From the NCBI RefSeq assembly GCF_014596935.1, contig NZ_JACVXC010000004.1, positions 1 through 64,000 of the forward strand: a stretch of 64,000 nt of DNA, read 5' to 3'. Made by a program: the position numbers and the translations under genes. This document shows positions 1-8,309 of this stretch, piece after piece (positions within the stretch are counted from its first letter, which is position 1; the number at the start of each line of letters is the position of its first letter). A model generated the notes under the pieces. It worked only from the letters and a program-made list of their open reading frames with translations. It was not told the DNA's origin and searched no databases. This DNA is from Aestuariibaculum suncheonense. Lineage in GTDB: Bacteria > Bacteroidota > Bacteroidia > Flavobacteriales > Flavobacteriaceae.

Positions 1-85
1 TTTGAATTTGTTAAATGACGAATGGGTATTGAGTACTCCTGTGGGAGTTTTTAATGCCAAAACAGAACTTTACTATAATATATAA
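1..85 (+). CDS. 3' end of an unidentified gene (partial)
   Basis: An open frame enters from the left edge and ends at a TAA at 83-85, giving the last 27 codons of a protein. The tail (…DEWVLSTPVGVFNAKTELYYNI) alternates polar and hydrophobic residues and would suit the last strand of a beta-rich or outer-membrane protein, but that is a guess. A very strong palindromic terminator at 157-203 follows, which supports a real gene end here. The family cannot be recognised from this fragment. Confidence 0.5.
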   Translation, partial: LNLLNDEWVLSTPVGVFNAKTELYYNI

Positions 86-156
86 GGATGCTAATTATAC
101 TACTCCTAATATTATATAGGTATAGGTCCAACTCTTTATTCATTATAATCTTATTT

Positions 157-203
157 AAACAAAAAGCTCTGATTAAAATAATTTTAATCAGAGCTTTTTG
201 TTT
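157..203. terminator. Perfect 23-bp palindromic bidirectional terminator
   Basis: Bases 157-179 are the exact reverse complement of 181-203, with one central base. The arms begin with an A-rich run and end with a T-rich run around the core AGCTCTGATTAAAAT. Because the arms carry A and T tracts, it would terminate transcription from both sides: the partial plus-strand gene and the minus-strand porin. Confidence 0.85.
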
Positions 204-240
204 GTATTAGGGATTGAGCGATATGTTTGAACTCTTTTTA

Positions 241-300
241 GCAAAATAGTTTTGCAAAAAAAGTGAGTCGCGAAAGCGCGGTGGTTTATAAGTATAAACC
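241..300. repeat. Cluster of three short inverted repeats
   Basis: Three small hairpins sit side by side just past the porin stop codon: GCAAAA-TAG-TTTTGC (241-255), CGCG-AAAG-CGCG (269-280) and GGTTTATA-AG-TATAAACC (283-300). On the minus strand the GC-rich hairpin is followed after a few bases by a run of seven T, so it may be the porin terminator. The other two hairpins have no evident role. Confidence 0.55.
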
Positions 301-308
301 AAATACCC

Positions 309-2336
309 TTATAAAAAGAAATTCCACACCACTCCAAAACGCACCGTAAAATCTCGATACGGATTGTTTGGCGCCGAATAATAATTGTAACCGGTAAACG
401 CCGAATTGAAATGTTCCGCTTTAGCGTAGATTCTCGTTTGACGAATTTTTAAGTTAATAAAGAAATCTAACATCGGGAAATCGCCATACTCCCTGGTGTT
501 CTGGACGTAAAACTCAGAAATTAACGGATTGTAAGCATTCATATAATAACTCGTAAAATATTTCAGCGTTACACCTGTTTGCATATACAATGCCTTATTG
601 AACATATGTGACGAAAAATACAAGGTATTGCGCGTTGTGAAATCTGGCACATTCATTACACCTTCGGCATTTTCATTTTGATATAATATAGTATTGTTTA
701 ACGCAAACTTGCCAAGTCGTAATTCATTTTCAAACTTTACACGCAAATAATTAATAGTTCCTCCATATTGAAAAGGACGCACCTGCAATGTGGCATCATC
801 TTGTGCAAAATACACAAAGTCTGTTATGGTAGCATAGTCGACACTAACATTTGCCAGTTGCTTATACTTTATTTGAAACGCTAATTGTTGCGTTTGTATA
901 TTACTAAAATTATTCTGCCAGTTGTAATTGATGTAATCGCTTTGGTTTAATAAGGTATTGAAGTTTGGTGCTTTTGAACTGTGATTAATAGTTGCGCTTG
1001 CAAACACATCATCATTTAATTTAAATGCAGTTGTTCCTTTTATATAGTTACCATCGAACTCTCCTGCAATGTTCACACCAAGTTCTCCAGACAAATCGAA
1101 TCCTTTATATTGTTTATGATATTTACCTCCCGCAGAAAACACATCCCCCTTCAACCTATTGGTAATTGTTTCTCCATTTAATACCACCAACTTATTGTAA
1201 CCATAATTATAATTGGAGTTACTTATGTTAAATTGCAAATCTCCTATTATATTGTTACTGTAATTTAAATGCAATTGATTATACAAACTCTCTAGTGTAT
1301 TTCGGTCTTTTAAACCAGAACTAACAAAAGCATCTCCAAAATAATCACTGCTCGCGGTTTGACTGTACTCATTATATTTATCTTCAAACGATAATATATG
1401 ACCTAAGCTTAAATGATTTTTATCTAAAGAATCGTTTTTCTGAACAATACTATAGGCATGATCTAAATAAAAACGCTTTCCTTTTAACATCGTTTCGGCA
1501 TTTTCAAAATTCACTTCGAAAATAGAACGATCTAAATGATCTTCTTCACCGGTTTCAAAATACTCCACATTATCATCACGAATTCCTGCATTTTCCTGAT
1601 TGTAAATATCCTGAGTAACGATATGTGCTTTAGCTATATAACGTCTGTTTTTGGTTTGATAATTTGTTGTAAATCTAAAATTACCTGTACTTGCTAAAAT
1701 ATGCTGATATTTCCCTAACGAACGCAACCCCTTGTAAGCAATTGAAAAGTTAAGTTGTGGCGAGGTATTTATCGAGAAAAACGAATCGGCTAACTGCCCC
1801 TGCTCGAAAGCTGTTTTAAAAAACAACTCGGTAAGTGGCGTTGGCACGCGGTAGTAGTAAATATCTTCAACTTCCATATAATTGAAATGCTTACCCAACG
1901 CACCAAAACTTGGCATTAGCTTCGTATTTTGAAAATTGTAAGTTAAACTATTATACGTTTGTCCCATGTTTGAAAATGGCATCACACCAAAATCATCCTT
2001 ACGCAAATAATTAAACTTGTATTCTTTTTTTATGCTTAAAGTGGTATCGACATATGTCGTATCGTTATCATGTGAGATAATAAGATAGTCGGTAATTTTA
2101 GCTAAATCTTTAGGCGATTGTTTCGTAGAATCTTTGACCTCTGCAACACCTAATTCCCGACTAATTCTACTTGGCTTTTTCTGAGCCAAAACCAAATGAC
2201 ACTGAAACAATACAAGGCATAAAATAGTTACTTTAACTGAAAATATATTTTTACGTGTTTCTTTAGTATTAGATGTCATTCGCATACGCAACGCCGATTT
2301 ACTTAACGCTGTTTTTGTTATACCCATTTGTATCAT
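309..2336 (-). CDS. Putative beta-barrel porin (Bacteroidota family)
   Basis: This 675-residue protein resembles the Bacteroidota putative-porin family, outer-membrane barrels of unproven substrate. It has a hydrophobic signal segment (about residues 35-51, ending LVLAQ), a polar linker, then a long region of alternating strands rich in Tyr, Asn and Phe, closing with a terminal-aromatic beta-signal (…VRFGVVWNFFL). The given start makes the signal-peptide N-region unusually long. Met18 or Met20 (about 2279) would give a more normal signal peptide, whereas the TAnnTTTG box at 2351-2358 sits only about 8 bases above the longer start. It is divergent from rnhB and monocistronic. Confidence 0.75.
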   Translation of the reverse strand: MIQMGITKTALSKSALRMRMTSNTKETRKNIFSVKVTILCLVLFQCHLVLAQKKPSRISRELGVAEVKDSTKQSPKDLAKITDYLIISHDNDTTYVDTTLSIKKEYKFNYLRKDDFGVMPFSNMGQTYNSLTYNFQNTKLMPSFGALGKHFNYMEVEDIYYYRVPTPLTELFFKTAFEQGQLADSFFSINTSPQLNFSIAYKGLRSLGKYQHILASTGNFRFTTNYQTKNRRYIAKAHIVTQDIYNQENAGIRDDNVEYFETGEEDHLDRSIFEVNFENAETMLKGKRFYLDHAYSIVQKNDSLDKNHLSLGHILSFEDKYNEYSQTASSDYFGDAFVSSGLKDRNTLESLYNQLHLNYSNNIIGDLQFNISNSNYNYGYNKLVVLNGETITNRLKGDVFSAGGKYHKQYKGFDLSGELGVNIAGEFDGNYIKGTTAFKLNDDVFASATINHSSKAPNFNTLLNQSDYINYNWQNNFSNIQTQQLAFQIKYKQLANVSVDYATITDFVYFAQDDATLQVRPFQYGGTINYLRVKFENELRLGKFALNNTILYQNENAEGVMNVPDFTTRNTLYFSSHMFNKALYMQTGVTLKYFTSYYMNAYNPLISEFYVQNTREYGDFPMLDFFINLKIRQTRIYAKAEHFNSAFTGYNYYSAPNNPYRDFTVRFGVVWNFFL

Positions 2337-2350
2337 TCAATTTTTCGGAA

Positions 2351-2358
2351 CAAAAGTA
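2351..2358 (-). promoter_or_regulatory. Promoter -7 box (TAnnTTTG) for the porin gene
   Basis: The minus strand reads TACTTTTG, a full match to the Bacteroidota -7 consensus TAnnTTTG. With the last G at -7, transcription would start near 2344, about 8 bases before the annotated ATG. No clear -33 TTG was found, so this is a prediction from one box. Confidence 0.5.
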
Positions 2359-2396
2359 ATTATTTGAACGTTAAGAGTTGGTAAATATTTTAAATA

Positions 2397-2430
2397 AACA
2401 AAGCCAACATGCGTAATGCTGGCTTTGTTT
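2397..2430. terminator. Terminator-like hairpin in a divergent intergenic region
   Basis: AACAAAGCCA (2397-2406) pairs exactly with TGGCTTTGTT (2420-2429), and T-rich sequence follows on both strands. It lies between the divergent porin and rnhB promoters, where no gene end is visible, so what it terminates is unknown. Confidence 0.55.
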
Positions 2431-2441
2431 TAAAATATTAA

Positions 2442-2463
2442 TCATCTTAACTAATTAAGATGA
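2442..2463. repeat. Inverted repeat, possible operator
   Basis: TCATCTTAA and TTAAGATGA form a perfect 9-bp inverted repeat around CTAA in the porin-rnhB intergenic region. The rest of 2464-2670 is AT-rich and I see no gene in it. An operator role is only a suggestion. Confidence 0.35.
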
Positions 2464-2675
2464 AATCAAAAAATTTATTTGAGTTAGTCTTTAACAAACA
2501 TCATAATATTATCTTAAATAAACAAATAATCATACTAAAAATTTTCATACAAAATCACAAAAAACCACCTATTCTTTTATTTATTTCCAAACAAAAAGGC
2601 TTTACATTGAGATATTCACATATAAAACTCAAAAAGAAAAACCGGCAGGATTCTGTATAAATTCTGATTATGTTA

Positions 2676-2683
2676 TAGATTTG
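2676..2683 (+). promoter_or_regulatory. Promoter -7 box for rnhB
   Basis: TAGATTTG matches TAnnTTTG exactly. The predicted start of transcription is near 2690, leaving about 13 bases before the ATG at 2703 and only 7 before the in-frame TTG at 2697. Confidence 0.5.
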
Positions 2684-2702
2684 ACCAGATTTTATATTGA
2701 AC

Positions 2703-3302
2703 ATGTTATTATTAAACCATTCCGATTTTATTTTAGAATGCGGTACCGATGAAGCCGGTCGTGGTTGTTTGGCTGGTCCGGTTACTGCGGCAGCGGTCAT
2801 TTTGCCGAAAAATTTTAAAAACACCATTCTTACCGATTCGAAACAGTTAAGCGAAAATAAAAGAGATTTATTAAAACCTATTATTGAAGCGGAAGCGTTA
2901 AGTTTTGGGGTTTCGCATATATATCAAGAAGAAATCGACGAGATTAATATTCTTAATGCATCCATTCTGGCAATGCATAAATCTATAGAACAATTATCAC
3001 CCGCTCCGGAATTCATAATTGTTGATGGCAACAAGTTTAAACCATTTCTGGATATTCCCTACGAAACCATAGTTAAAGGTGATGGTAAATATTTGAGTAT
3101 TGCAGCGGCATCAATTCTTGCAAAAACTTACCGCGATGAATACATGAACCGAATTCATGAAGAATTCCCTATGTACAACTGGGAAAAGAACAAAGGCTAC
3201 CCCACCAAAGAACATCGTGAAGCGATCAAAAAATATGGAGTAACAAAGTACCACCGCAAATCGTTTAAGTTATTACCCGACCAATTAAAATTAGATCTTT
3301 AA
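2703..3302 (+). CDS. rnhB: Ribonuclease HII
   Basis: This 199-residue cytoplasmic enzyme removes misincorporated ribonucleotides and RNA from RNA-DNA hybrids. The signature (T)DEAGRG lies at residues 15-21, with Asp16 and Glu17 catalytic. A second acidic residue lies in IIVDGN (Asp108), and the [17 protein letters not shown] block around Asp127 is typical of the family. The length is normal for single-domain RNase HII. I chose the ATG at 2703; the frame also opens at an upstream TTG (2697), but homologues start close to the LLLNHSD segment. A TAnnTTTG box lies 20 bases upstream. The next gene follows after 71 bp with its own promoter box. Confidence 0.95.
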   Translation: MLLLNHSDFILECGTDEAGRGCLAGPVTAAAVILPKNFKNTILTDSKQLSENKRDLLKPIIEAEALSFGVSHIYQEEIDEINILNASILAMHKSIEQLSPAPEFIIVDGNKFKPFLDIPYETIVKGDGKYLSIAAASILAKTYRDEYMNRIHEEFPMYNWEKNKGYPTKEHREAIKKYGVTKYHRKSFKLLPDQLKLDL

Positions 3303-3348
3303 CACATTATAATACACGCTTTTTACACCCTATAAAATGAAAAATATG

Positions 3349-3356
3349 TAGGTTTG
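3349..3356 (+). promoter_or_regulatory. Promoter -7 box for the 811-residue lipoprotein gene
   Basis: TAGGTTTG matches TAnnTTTG, giving a predicted transcript start near 3363 and a leader of about 11 bases before the ATG at 3374. Confidence 0.5.
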
Positions 3357-3373
3357 TATAAATTAATTCATAT

Positions 3374-5809
3374 ATGAGATTTTTTTGTTTTTCCCTTTTA
3401 CTATTACTTACTTTTAGTTGCTCAAACACCAAAACAAATCGCGTACAACTCATTGATTTTATTCCGAAAAACACGTCGGTTGTTTTAAAAACATCCAATT
3501 TTGAAAGTTTAAAAAGCAGCATTAACAATAGTGATTTACTGCAAAAATTCTCAAAGACAAAAACTTACACAGCTTTTGAAAATCGTTTGGAGAGCATCAG
3601 TCTTCTTAAACCAAAAGGCGACTTGTTAGTTTGTTTTTGCAACACCATAAAAGACAGTTTAGAATTCACAGTTATTACAAAATACCATAAGCAATTAGTA
3701 AAAACCGATTCGTTAACTAATTATACTGAAGAAACACTAACATACAAAAACCGTAAAATTACCAAGTCGACATTTAACAAATGCATCTTATACAGCACAG
3801 TTATAGACAGCATGTTTATTGCATCGTCTTCTAAAACTATTATTGATGCTGTTTTCGATAATGATAGAATTCCCAACACCGAATTAGAAAAAATTTACAA
3901 TACCACCAGTAACGACCGTACTTTATCTGCTTTAATAAAAGCCGATAATCCGGTTTTACAATCTTTTTTCTTAGAAGACACACTAACATTGAAAGCATTT
4001 ACCAATTATCTGGCACTAGATATAGATGTAAGCCAAAACGAAACTTATATTAATGGTATCACCAAAGCTAACGATTCAACGGAAAGTTTAATTAATATTT
4101 TCAAGAATACGATTGCTCAGGAAAACCAAACTCAAAACATCACGCCTTCAAATGCTGATGGTTTTTTAAGCTTTACTTTTAGAAATTTCGAAAACCTGAA
4201 AACTAATTTGCAGACTTATAAAAAGCAAGACTCCATTGGTAATACTACTGAACTTTTCAACAATATTGTTGAAATTGGCGTCATTTATCAGGATGACGAC
4301 CGAGCGATTATTTTAAATTCCATTGACGTTATCGCAACTGAAGATGCGCTTATTAGTGAACAAAATACTATAGACACCTTTAGAGAACTTGATATTTACA
4401 GTTTTAGTACGCCTGAATTATTCAGCAATACCTTTTCACCTTTAGTTACCTTTAACAAGGCTACTAAATATTGTATTCTGGACAACTACTTCGTGTTTGC
4501 AGACAACTTAGAACTTCTGCAAAGCATCATCACCAATTACCAAAACAAAACAACATTAAACGAAAAAGACTTTTTTATTCAGGCCAAAGAACAACTTGTT
4601 GATGCGTCTTCTTTAATGTTTGTGGCAAATCCCTCAACTTTAAAGCAGGTTATTTCTAAAAATTTCAACGAAGCCCTTAACATTAATCTGGATAGTTATA
4701 ACATCTCGGCGCTTCAGTTTATCTACGACAACAATTTTGCTCATGTGAATGGCATTATAAGAAAAGGAAAAGCTAGAGCGGAAGAAAATGCGGTTTCAGA
4801 AGAATTGAACATCAAATTGGATAACGACATTTTAAACAATCCACAGTTTGTTAAAAACCACATTACCGGTGAAAAGGAAATCGTCGTTCAGGACATCAAA
4901 AACAATCTGTATTTAATTTCTAATAAAGGAAAAATCCTTTGGAAAAAACAACTTCAAGGAGCTGTTTTAGGAAATATTGAACAAATTGACATTTACAAAA
5001 ACGGAAGACTTCAGTTAGCATTCGCTACACCAAACCATGTGTATGTTATCGATCGAAACGGAAAAGATGTGAGTCCGTTTCCTATGAAATTCAACGATAA
5101 AATTACCCAGCCACTGGCAGTTTTCGACTATGACAAAAATAAAAATTACCGATTACTGGTTACCCAGGGTAAACATGTATTAATGTATAACGACGAAGCC
5201 AAAGTTGTAAAGGGCTTCACCTTTAAAGCAGCCGATAACACGATTATTACCACACCAAAACATTTCCGAATAGGTTCTAAAGATTATATCATTATCAAAA
5301 CATCCGATAAACTTTATATTTTAGACCGTACAGGAAAAACGCGAGTAACCCCTAAAACCGGCTACGCGTATTCTAACGAACCGGTTTTTGAATACAACAA
5401 TACGTTTACCACTACAGGAGTTAATGGTCATTTGATTTCGATTGACATTAAAGGTAATGTGGCTTCAAGGAACCTAAACCTTTCGGAAAAACATGCCATT
5501 ACCACCTCAACCAAGACATTGGTGGCACAAAGTGAAAACAAGTTAACCATAAAGAATAAAACCATAGAATTAGATTACGGTAATTACACTGAGCCGGGAT
5601 TCTTCTATTTAAATGACAAAATTTATATCTCCATTACTGATACACAAACGCATAAAGCGTATCTATTCGATAGCCAGGCGAAATTATTGCCAAACTTTCC
5701 GGTATATGGCAACTCCCCTATTCAGTTAGATAATATTAATAAGGACAGAAATTTAGAATTTGTAACCAAAGGTGAAAGCAACTCCTTATTATTATATCAA
5801 TTAAACTAA
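3374..5809 (+). CDS. Large lipoprotein with C-terminal PQQ/WD-like repeats
   Basis: This 811-residue protein begins with a lipoprotein signal peptide (…LLTFSC, Cys16). The N-terminal half looks like DUF3352-type sequences (…IDFIPKNTSVVLKTSNFESL…), a fold of unknown role. From about residue 480 onward, strand-rich repeats such as NNLYLISNKGKILWKK and HVYVIDRNGKDVSPFPMKF resemble the blades of a PQQ-like beta-propeller. Asp/Asn/Lys turns recur every 40-50 residues. It is probably membrane-anchored in the envelope and may act in binding or assembly, but no catalytic motif is visible. It is transcribed with rnhB upstream and the nucleoid-protein gene downstream, though spacing and its own promoter box suggest separate transcription. 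The function is not recognised. Confidence 0.75.
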   Translation: MRFFCFSLLLLLTFSCSNTKTNRVQLIDFIPKNTSVVLKTSNFESLKSSINNSDLLQKFSKTKTYTAFENRLESISLLKPKGDLLVCFCNTIKDSLEFTVITKYHKQLVKTDSLTNYTEETLTYKNRKITKSTFNKCILYSTVIDSMFIASSSKTIIDAVFDNDRIPNTELEKIYNTTSNDRTLSALIKADNPVLQSFFLEDTLTLKAFTNYLALDIDVSQNETYINGITKANDSTESLINIFKNTIAQENQTQNITPSNADGFLSFTFRNFENLKTNLQTYKKQDSIGNTTELFNNIVEIGVIYQDDDRAIILNSIDVIATEDALISEQNTIDTFRELDIYSFSTPELFSNTFSPLVTFNKATKYCILDNYFVFADNLELLQSIITNYQNKTTLNEKDFFIQAKEQLVDASSLMFVANPSTLKQVISKNFNEALNINLDSYNISALQFIYDNNFAHVNGIIRKGKARAEENAVSEELNIKLDNDILNNPQFVKNHITGEKEIVVQDIKNNLYLISNKGKILWKKQLQGAVLGNIEQIDIYKNGRLQLAFATPNHVYVIDRNGKDVSPFPMKFNDKITQPLAVFDYDKNKNYRLLVTQGKHVLMYNDEAKVVKGFTFKAADNTIITTPKHFRIGSKDYIIIKTSDKLYILDRTGKTRVTPKTGYAYSNEPVFEYNNTFTTTGVNGHLISIDIKGNVASRNLNLSEKHAITTSTKTLVAQSENKLTIKNKTIELDYGNYTEPGFFYLNDKIYISITDTQTHKAYLFDSQAKLLPNFPVYGNSPIQLDNINKDRNLEFVTKGESNSLLLYQLN

Positions 5810-5894
5810 GAGTTTTATTTTATCAAAATTTCATCGAAACACGCTTTGAAGTCAAAGAAGTTTCAATAGTATTGCACTATTAATTTACAGCATC

Positions 5895-6944
5895 ATGATT
5901 ACAAGAAAAAACGCGTCAATATCAAAATTCATAATACATAAAGTTGGCAATAAATTCAACAATACTAAAAATGCCTTATCAGAAAAATTAGTGGAATTTG
6001 ACGAAGCGAGCTATGAATTAATGATGCCGTTTTTATTACGTCCTTTTGGAAGTGTGGTTCAAAGCTATCGTTTTAATCATCACGCCAATATTAGCCTGAA
6101 CGAGATTAACTCGTATTCGGCACAAATATTTAGTGATGAAGACGCTTTTGTGGAAGTTTCAAAACATATTGTAACCCATTTGTTTGAACAATCAACCTCA
6201 GCCAATATTAAAACCGGCGACGTATTAGTCGTCATGTTTGAAGGCATTGAATACAACGAAATCACCACGAATGCCCTTGGTATTTTCAAAATTGAAAATA
6301 AAGTTAATTTCTTTCAGACCTATCTGGAAAACAACAACTACGATGTATTGGTACAAAAAGGAATTAGCAGTAAAAAAGTAGATAAAGGCTGTTTAATCTT
6401 AAACCAAAGCGACACCGAAGGCAATATAATTTTAACGGTCGATAATAACAATTACGATGCGCAGTACTGGATTAATCAGTTTTTAAATATTAAATATGCT
6501 GATGATGCCAACAACCACACGCAGCAATACATCGATTTATGCAAAGATTTTTCTGAAGAAGTTTTAAAACCAACTTACGGCGCTCAAGAAAAAAATGCTT
6601 TTTTAGCAAAAACCATAGACTTCTTTAAAGAAAATGAAGTAGTCAATGTCGAGCGTTTTAAAGACGAACTTTTTGAAGAAGACAAATACAAAACTGAATT
6701 TGATGATTATAAAAAGACTTTTGAAAGCGAACAAAACTTAGTCTTGAGAAATCAGTTTGATGTTTCAGAACGCGTGGTAACCAAAGAAAAGAAAAAGATT
6801 AAAACCGATATAAAACTCGACACGCATTTCTCAATAAAAGTAGATATTGATGCTCCTGATGCTTCGATTGATTATTTGGAACGCGGTTACGACGAAGAGA
6901 AAAAAATGCACTATTACAAAGTATTTTTTAACCAAGAAAGTTAA
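5895..6944 (+). CDS. Nucleoid-associated protein (NdpA/YejK-like family)
   Basis: The 349-residue protein resembles the 37-kDa nucleoid-associated protein family. N-terminal features such as ISKFIIHKVGNKFNN and the following FDEASYELMMPFLLRPF are typical, and the C-terminal half is rich in Lys and Glu (…ERVVTKEKKKIKTDIKL…), as expected for a DNA-associated protein. No signal peptide is present, so it is cytoplasmic. The role in chromosome organisation is known only for distant homologues. It sits 85 bp after the lipoprotein gene and 61 bp before PPK2, on the same strand. Confidence 0.8.
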   Translation: MITRKNASISKFIIHKVGNKFNNTKNALSEKLVEFDEASYELMMPFLLRPFGSVVQSYRFNHHANISLNEINSYSAQIFSDEDAFVEVSKHIVTHLFEQSTSANIKTGDVLVVMFEGIEYNEITTNALGIFKIENKVNFFQTYLENNNYDVLVQKGISSKKVDKGCLILNQSDTEGNIILTVDNNNYDAQYWINQFLNIKYADDANNHTQQYIDLCKDFSEEVLKPTYGAQEKNAFLAKTIDFFKENEVVNVERFKDELFEEDKYKTEFDDYKKTFESEQNLVLRNQFDVSERVVTKEKKKIKTDIKLDTHFSIKVDIDAPDASIDYLERGYDEEKKMHYYKVFFNQES

Positions 6945-7005
6945 CACTATATGCTTCTTTAGCGGTTTACAAGAATAACTTTCATTTTTTTATTAACTTG
7001 TAAGA

Positions 7006-7806
7006 ATGAAAACTTCCAACAAACCGACATCGAAAGTGAAAAAATTTAATTACGAATTAGAACTCGCCAAATTACACACCGAGCTAGTTCATCTTCAAGA
7101 ATGGGTAAAAACCCAAGGACTAAAAGTTGTTATTGTTTTTGAAGGCCGTGATGCTTCAGGAAAAGGAGGCACAATAAAGCGGTTTACAGAGCCCTTGAAT
7201 CCGCGCGTATGTAAAGTTGTGGCATTAGGTGTTCCAACCGAAAAAGAAAAAACACAGTGGTATTTTCAAAGGTACACCCAGTATTTGCCGGCTGCCGGTG
7301 AGATTATACTTTTCGATAGAAGTTGGTACAACCGTGCAGGCGTTGAAAAAGTGATGGGCTTCTGCACCGAAGAAGAATATAACGAATTTTTACGATCCTG
7401 TCCTGAATTTGAACGCATGTTAGTGCGCAGCGGTATTATTCTGTTAAAATACTGGTTTTCGGTGAGCGATGCCGAACAGGAACGACGCTTTAAAAACCGA
7501 ATTTCAAATCCGTTAAAACACTGGAAATTCAGCCCCATGGATCTAGAATCCAGATCGCGATGGTTAGAATATTCTAAAGCTAAAGACACTATGTTTGCAC
7601 ATACCGATACCAAACAAGTGCCCTGGTTTGTGGTTAACTCAGACAACAAAAAGAAAGCCCGATTAAATTGCATTAGTCATGTATTGAATCAGATTCCTTA
7701 TAAACATATGAAAATAGAACCTATTGAGTTGCCTGAATTACCTGATTATAAAAGCTATGTACGACCACCCATGTATTACCAGACATTCATTCCTGAGAAG
7801 TATTAA
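7006..7806 (+). CDS. ppk2: Polyphosphate kinase 2 family protein
   Basis: This 266-residue single-domain PPK2 uses polyphosphate to phosphorylate nucleotides. The Walker A motif GRDASGKGG lies at residues 47-55 and is followed by TIKRFTEPLNPR. The Walker B segment DRSWYNRAGVE starts at residue 104. The lid region contains conserved Arg residues (ERRFKNRISNP) and the KHWKFSPMDLESRSRW block. Length and motifs fit the class that acts on nucleoside mono- or diphosphates, but which nucleotide it prefers cannot be read from sequence. It has no signal peptide. A clear hairpin terminator follows at 7818-7851. Confidence 0.92.
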   Translation: MKTSNKPTSKVKKFNYELELAKLHTELVHLQEWVKTQGLKVVIVFEGRDASGKGGTIKRFTEPLNPRVCKVVALGVPTEKEKTQWYFQRYTQYLPAAGEIILFDRSWYNRAGVEKVMGFCTEEEYNEFLRSCPEFERMLVRSGIILLKYWFSVSDAEQERRFKNRISNPLKHWKFSPMDLESRSRWLEYSKAKDTMFAHTDTKQVPWFVVNSDNKKKARLNCISHVLNQIPYKHMKIEPIELPELPDYKSYVRPPMYYQTFIPEKY

Positions 7807-7817
7807 GTTTTATAATA

Positions 7818-7851
7818 AAAAAAGCACCCAATACATATTGAGCGCTTTTTT
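7818..7851 (+). terminator. Terminator after ppk2
   Basis: AAAAAAGC pairs with GCTTTTTT, and an inner CAAT-ACAT-ATTG stem extends the hairpin. It ends in a T run about 45 bases after the ppk2 stop and, being A/T-flanked, can also serve the converging minus-strand gene. Confidence 0.75.
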
Positions 7852-7870
7852 ATTTTTGAGCTGGAAGGCA

Positions 7871-8281
7871 TTAAACACCACCTTTTAAAACATCCTGCCA
7901 TTTTTTAAGTTCATCCCACTCTCCTAGCTCAGCCAGTTTTGCCTGTGCTGGCCAGGTATTAGTCATTCCTCTATGGGTAATAAATGCCGGGCCTGCTTCA
8001 ACTAACATATCTTCAAGAAATTTTTTTGAAGTGTTTGATAACTGTCTGTAACTAATAATACCCTTTTTGTTTAATAAGCCTTCAATTTTAGGACCAACCC
8101 CTTCTACTTTAGTCAAATCCTGCTTCACGTAAGCTTCAGACGAAGATACCCCTCCTGAAATTTGTTTTAAAATCCAGCCAATTATTAAACCTAAGATAAA
8201 GGCTGCCAAAAGCCATAAAAACCAAGACCAAAAAACATCTGATCCATCGCAAGCTGTTGTATTTATTTGTAATAATTTCAT
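7871..8281 (-). CDS. Membrane-anchored helix-hairpin-helix protein
   Basis: This 136-residue protein has one strong transmembrane helix at about residues 18-40 (FWSWFLWLLAAFILGLIIGW), a short linker, then a cytoplasmic-type helix-hairpin-helix segment (KVEGVGPKIEGLLNKKGI, about 58-75). The latter resembles the DUF4332-like HhH found in small bacterial envelope or nucleic-acid proteins. The C-terminus contains Trp-rich helices (WPAQAKLAELGEWDELKKW). It lies 28 bp downstream of the OmpA-family gene on the same strand, so the two are probably co-transcribed. The function is unknown. Confidence 0.7.
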   Translation of the reverse strand: MKLLQINTTACDGSDVFWSWFLWLLAAFILGLIIGWILKQISGGVSSSEAYVKQDLTKVEGVGPKIEGLLNKKGIISYRQLSNTSKKFLEDMLVEAGPAFITHRGMTNTWPAQAKLAELGEWDELKKWQDVLKGGV

Positions 8282-8309
8282 AATATTCTTTAAATGTTAA
8301 GTTAATTTT

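Noticed and set aside
2460-2660. 66-codon plus-strand reading frame before rnhB
   Set aside because: The product is AT-codon driven (Lys, Ile, Asn), has no family feature, lies over the rnhB promoter region and would begin inside an inverted repeat.
2555-2827. Minus-strand reading frame overlapping the start of rnhB
   Set aside because: It is antisense to the conserved rnhB start, and the composition does not resemble a protein of its own.
7266-7673. 135-codon frame antisense to ppk2
   Set aside because: It lies entirely inside the strongly conserved PPK2 core, and the translation has no motif.
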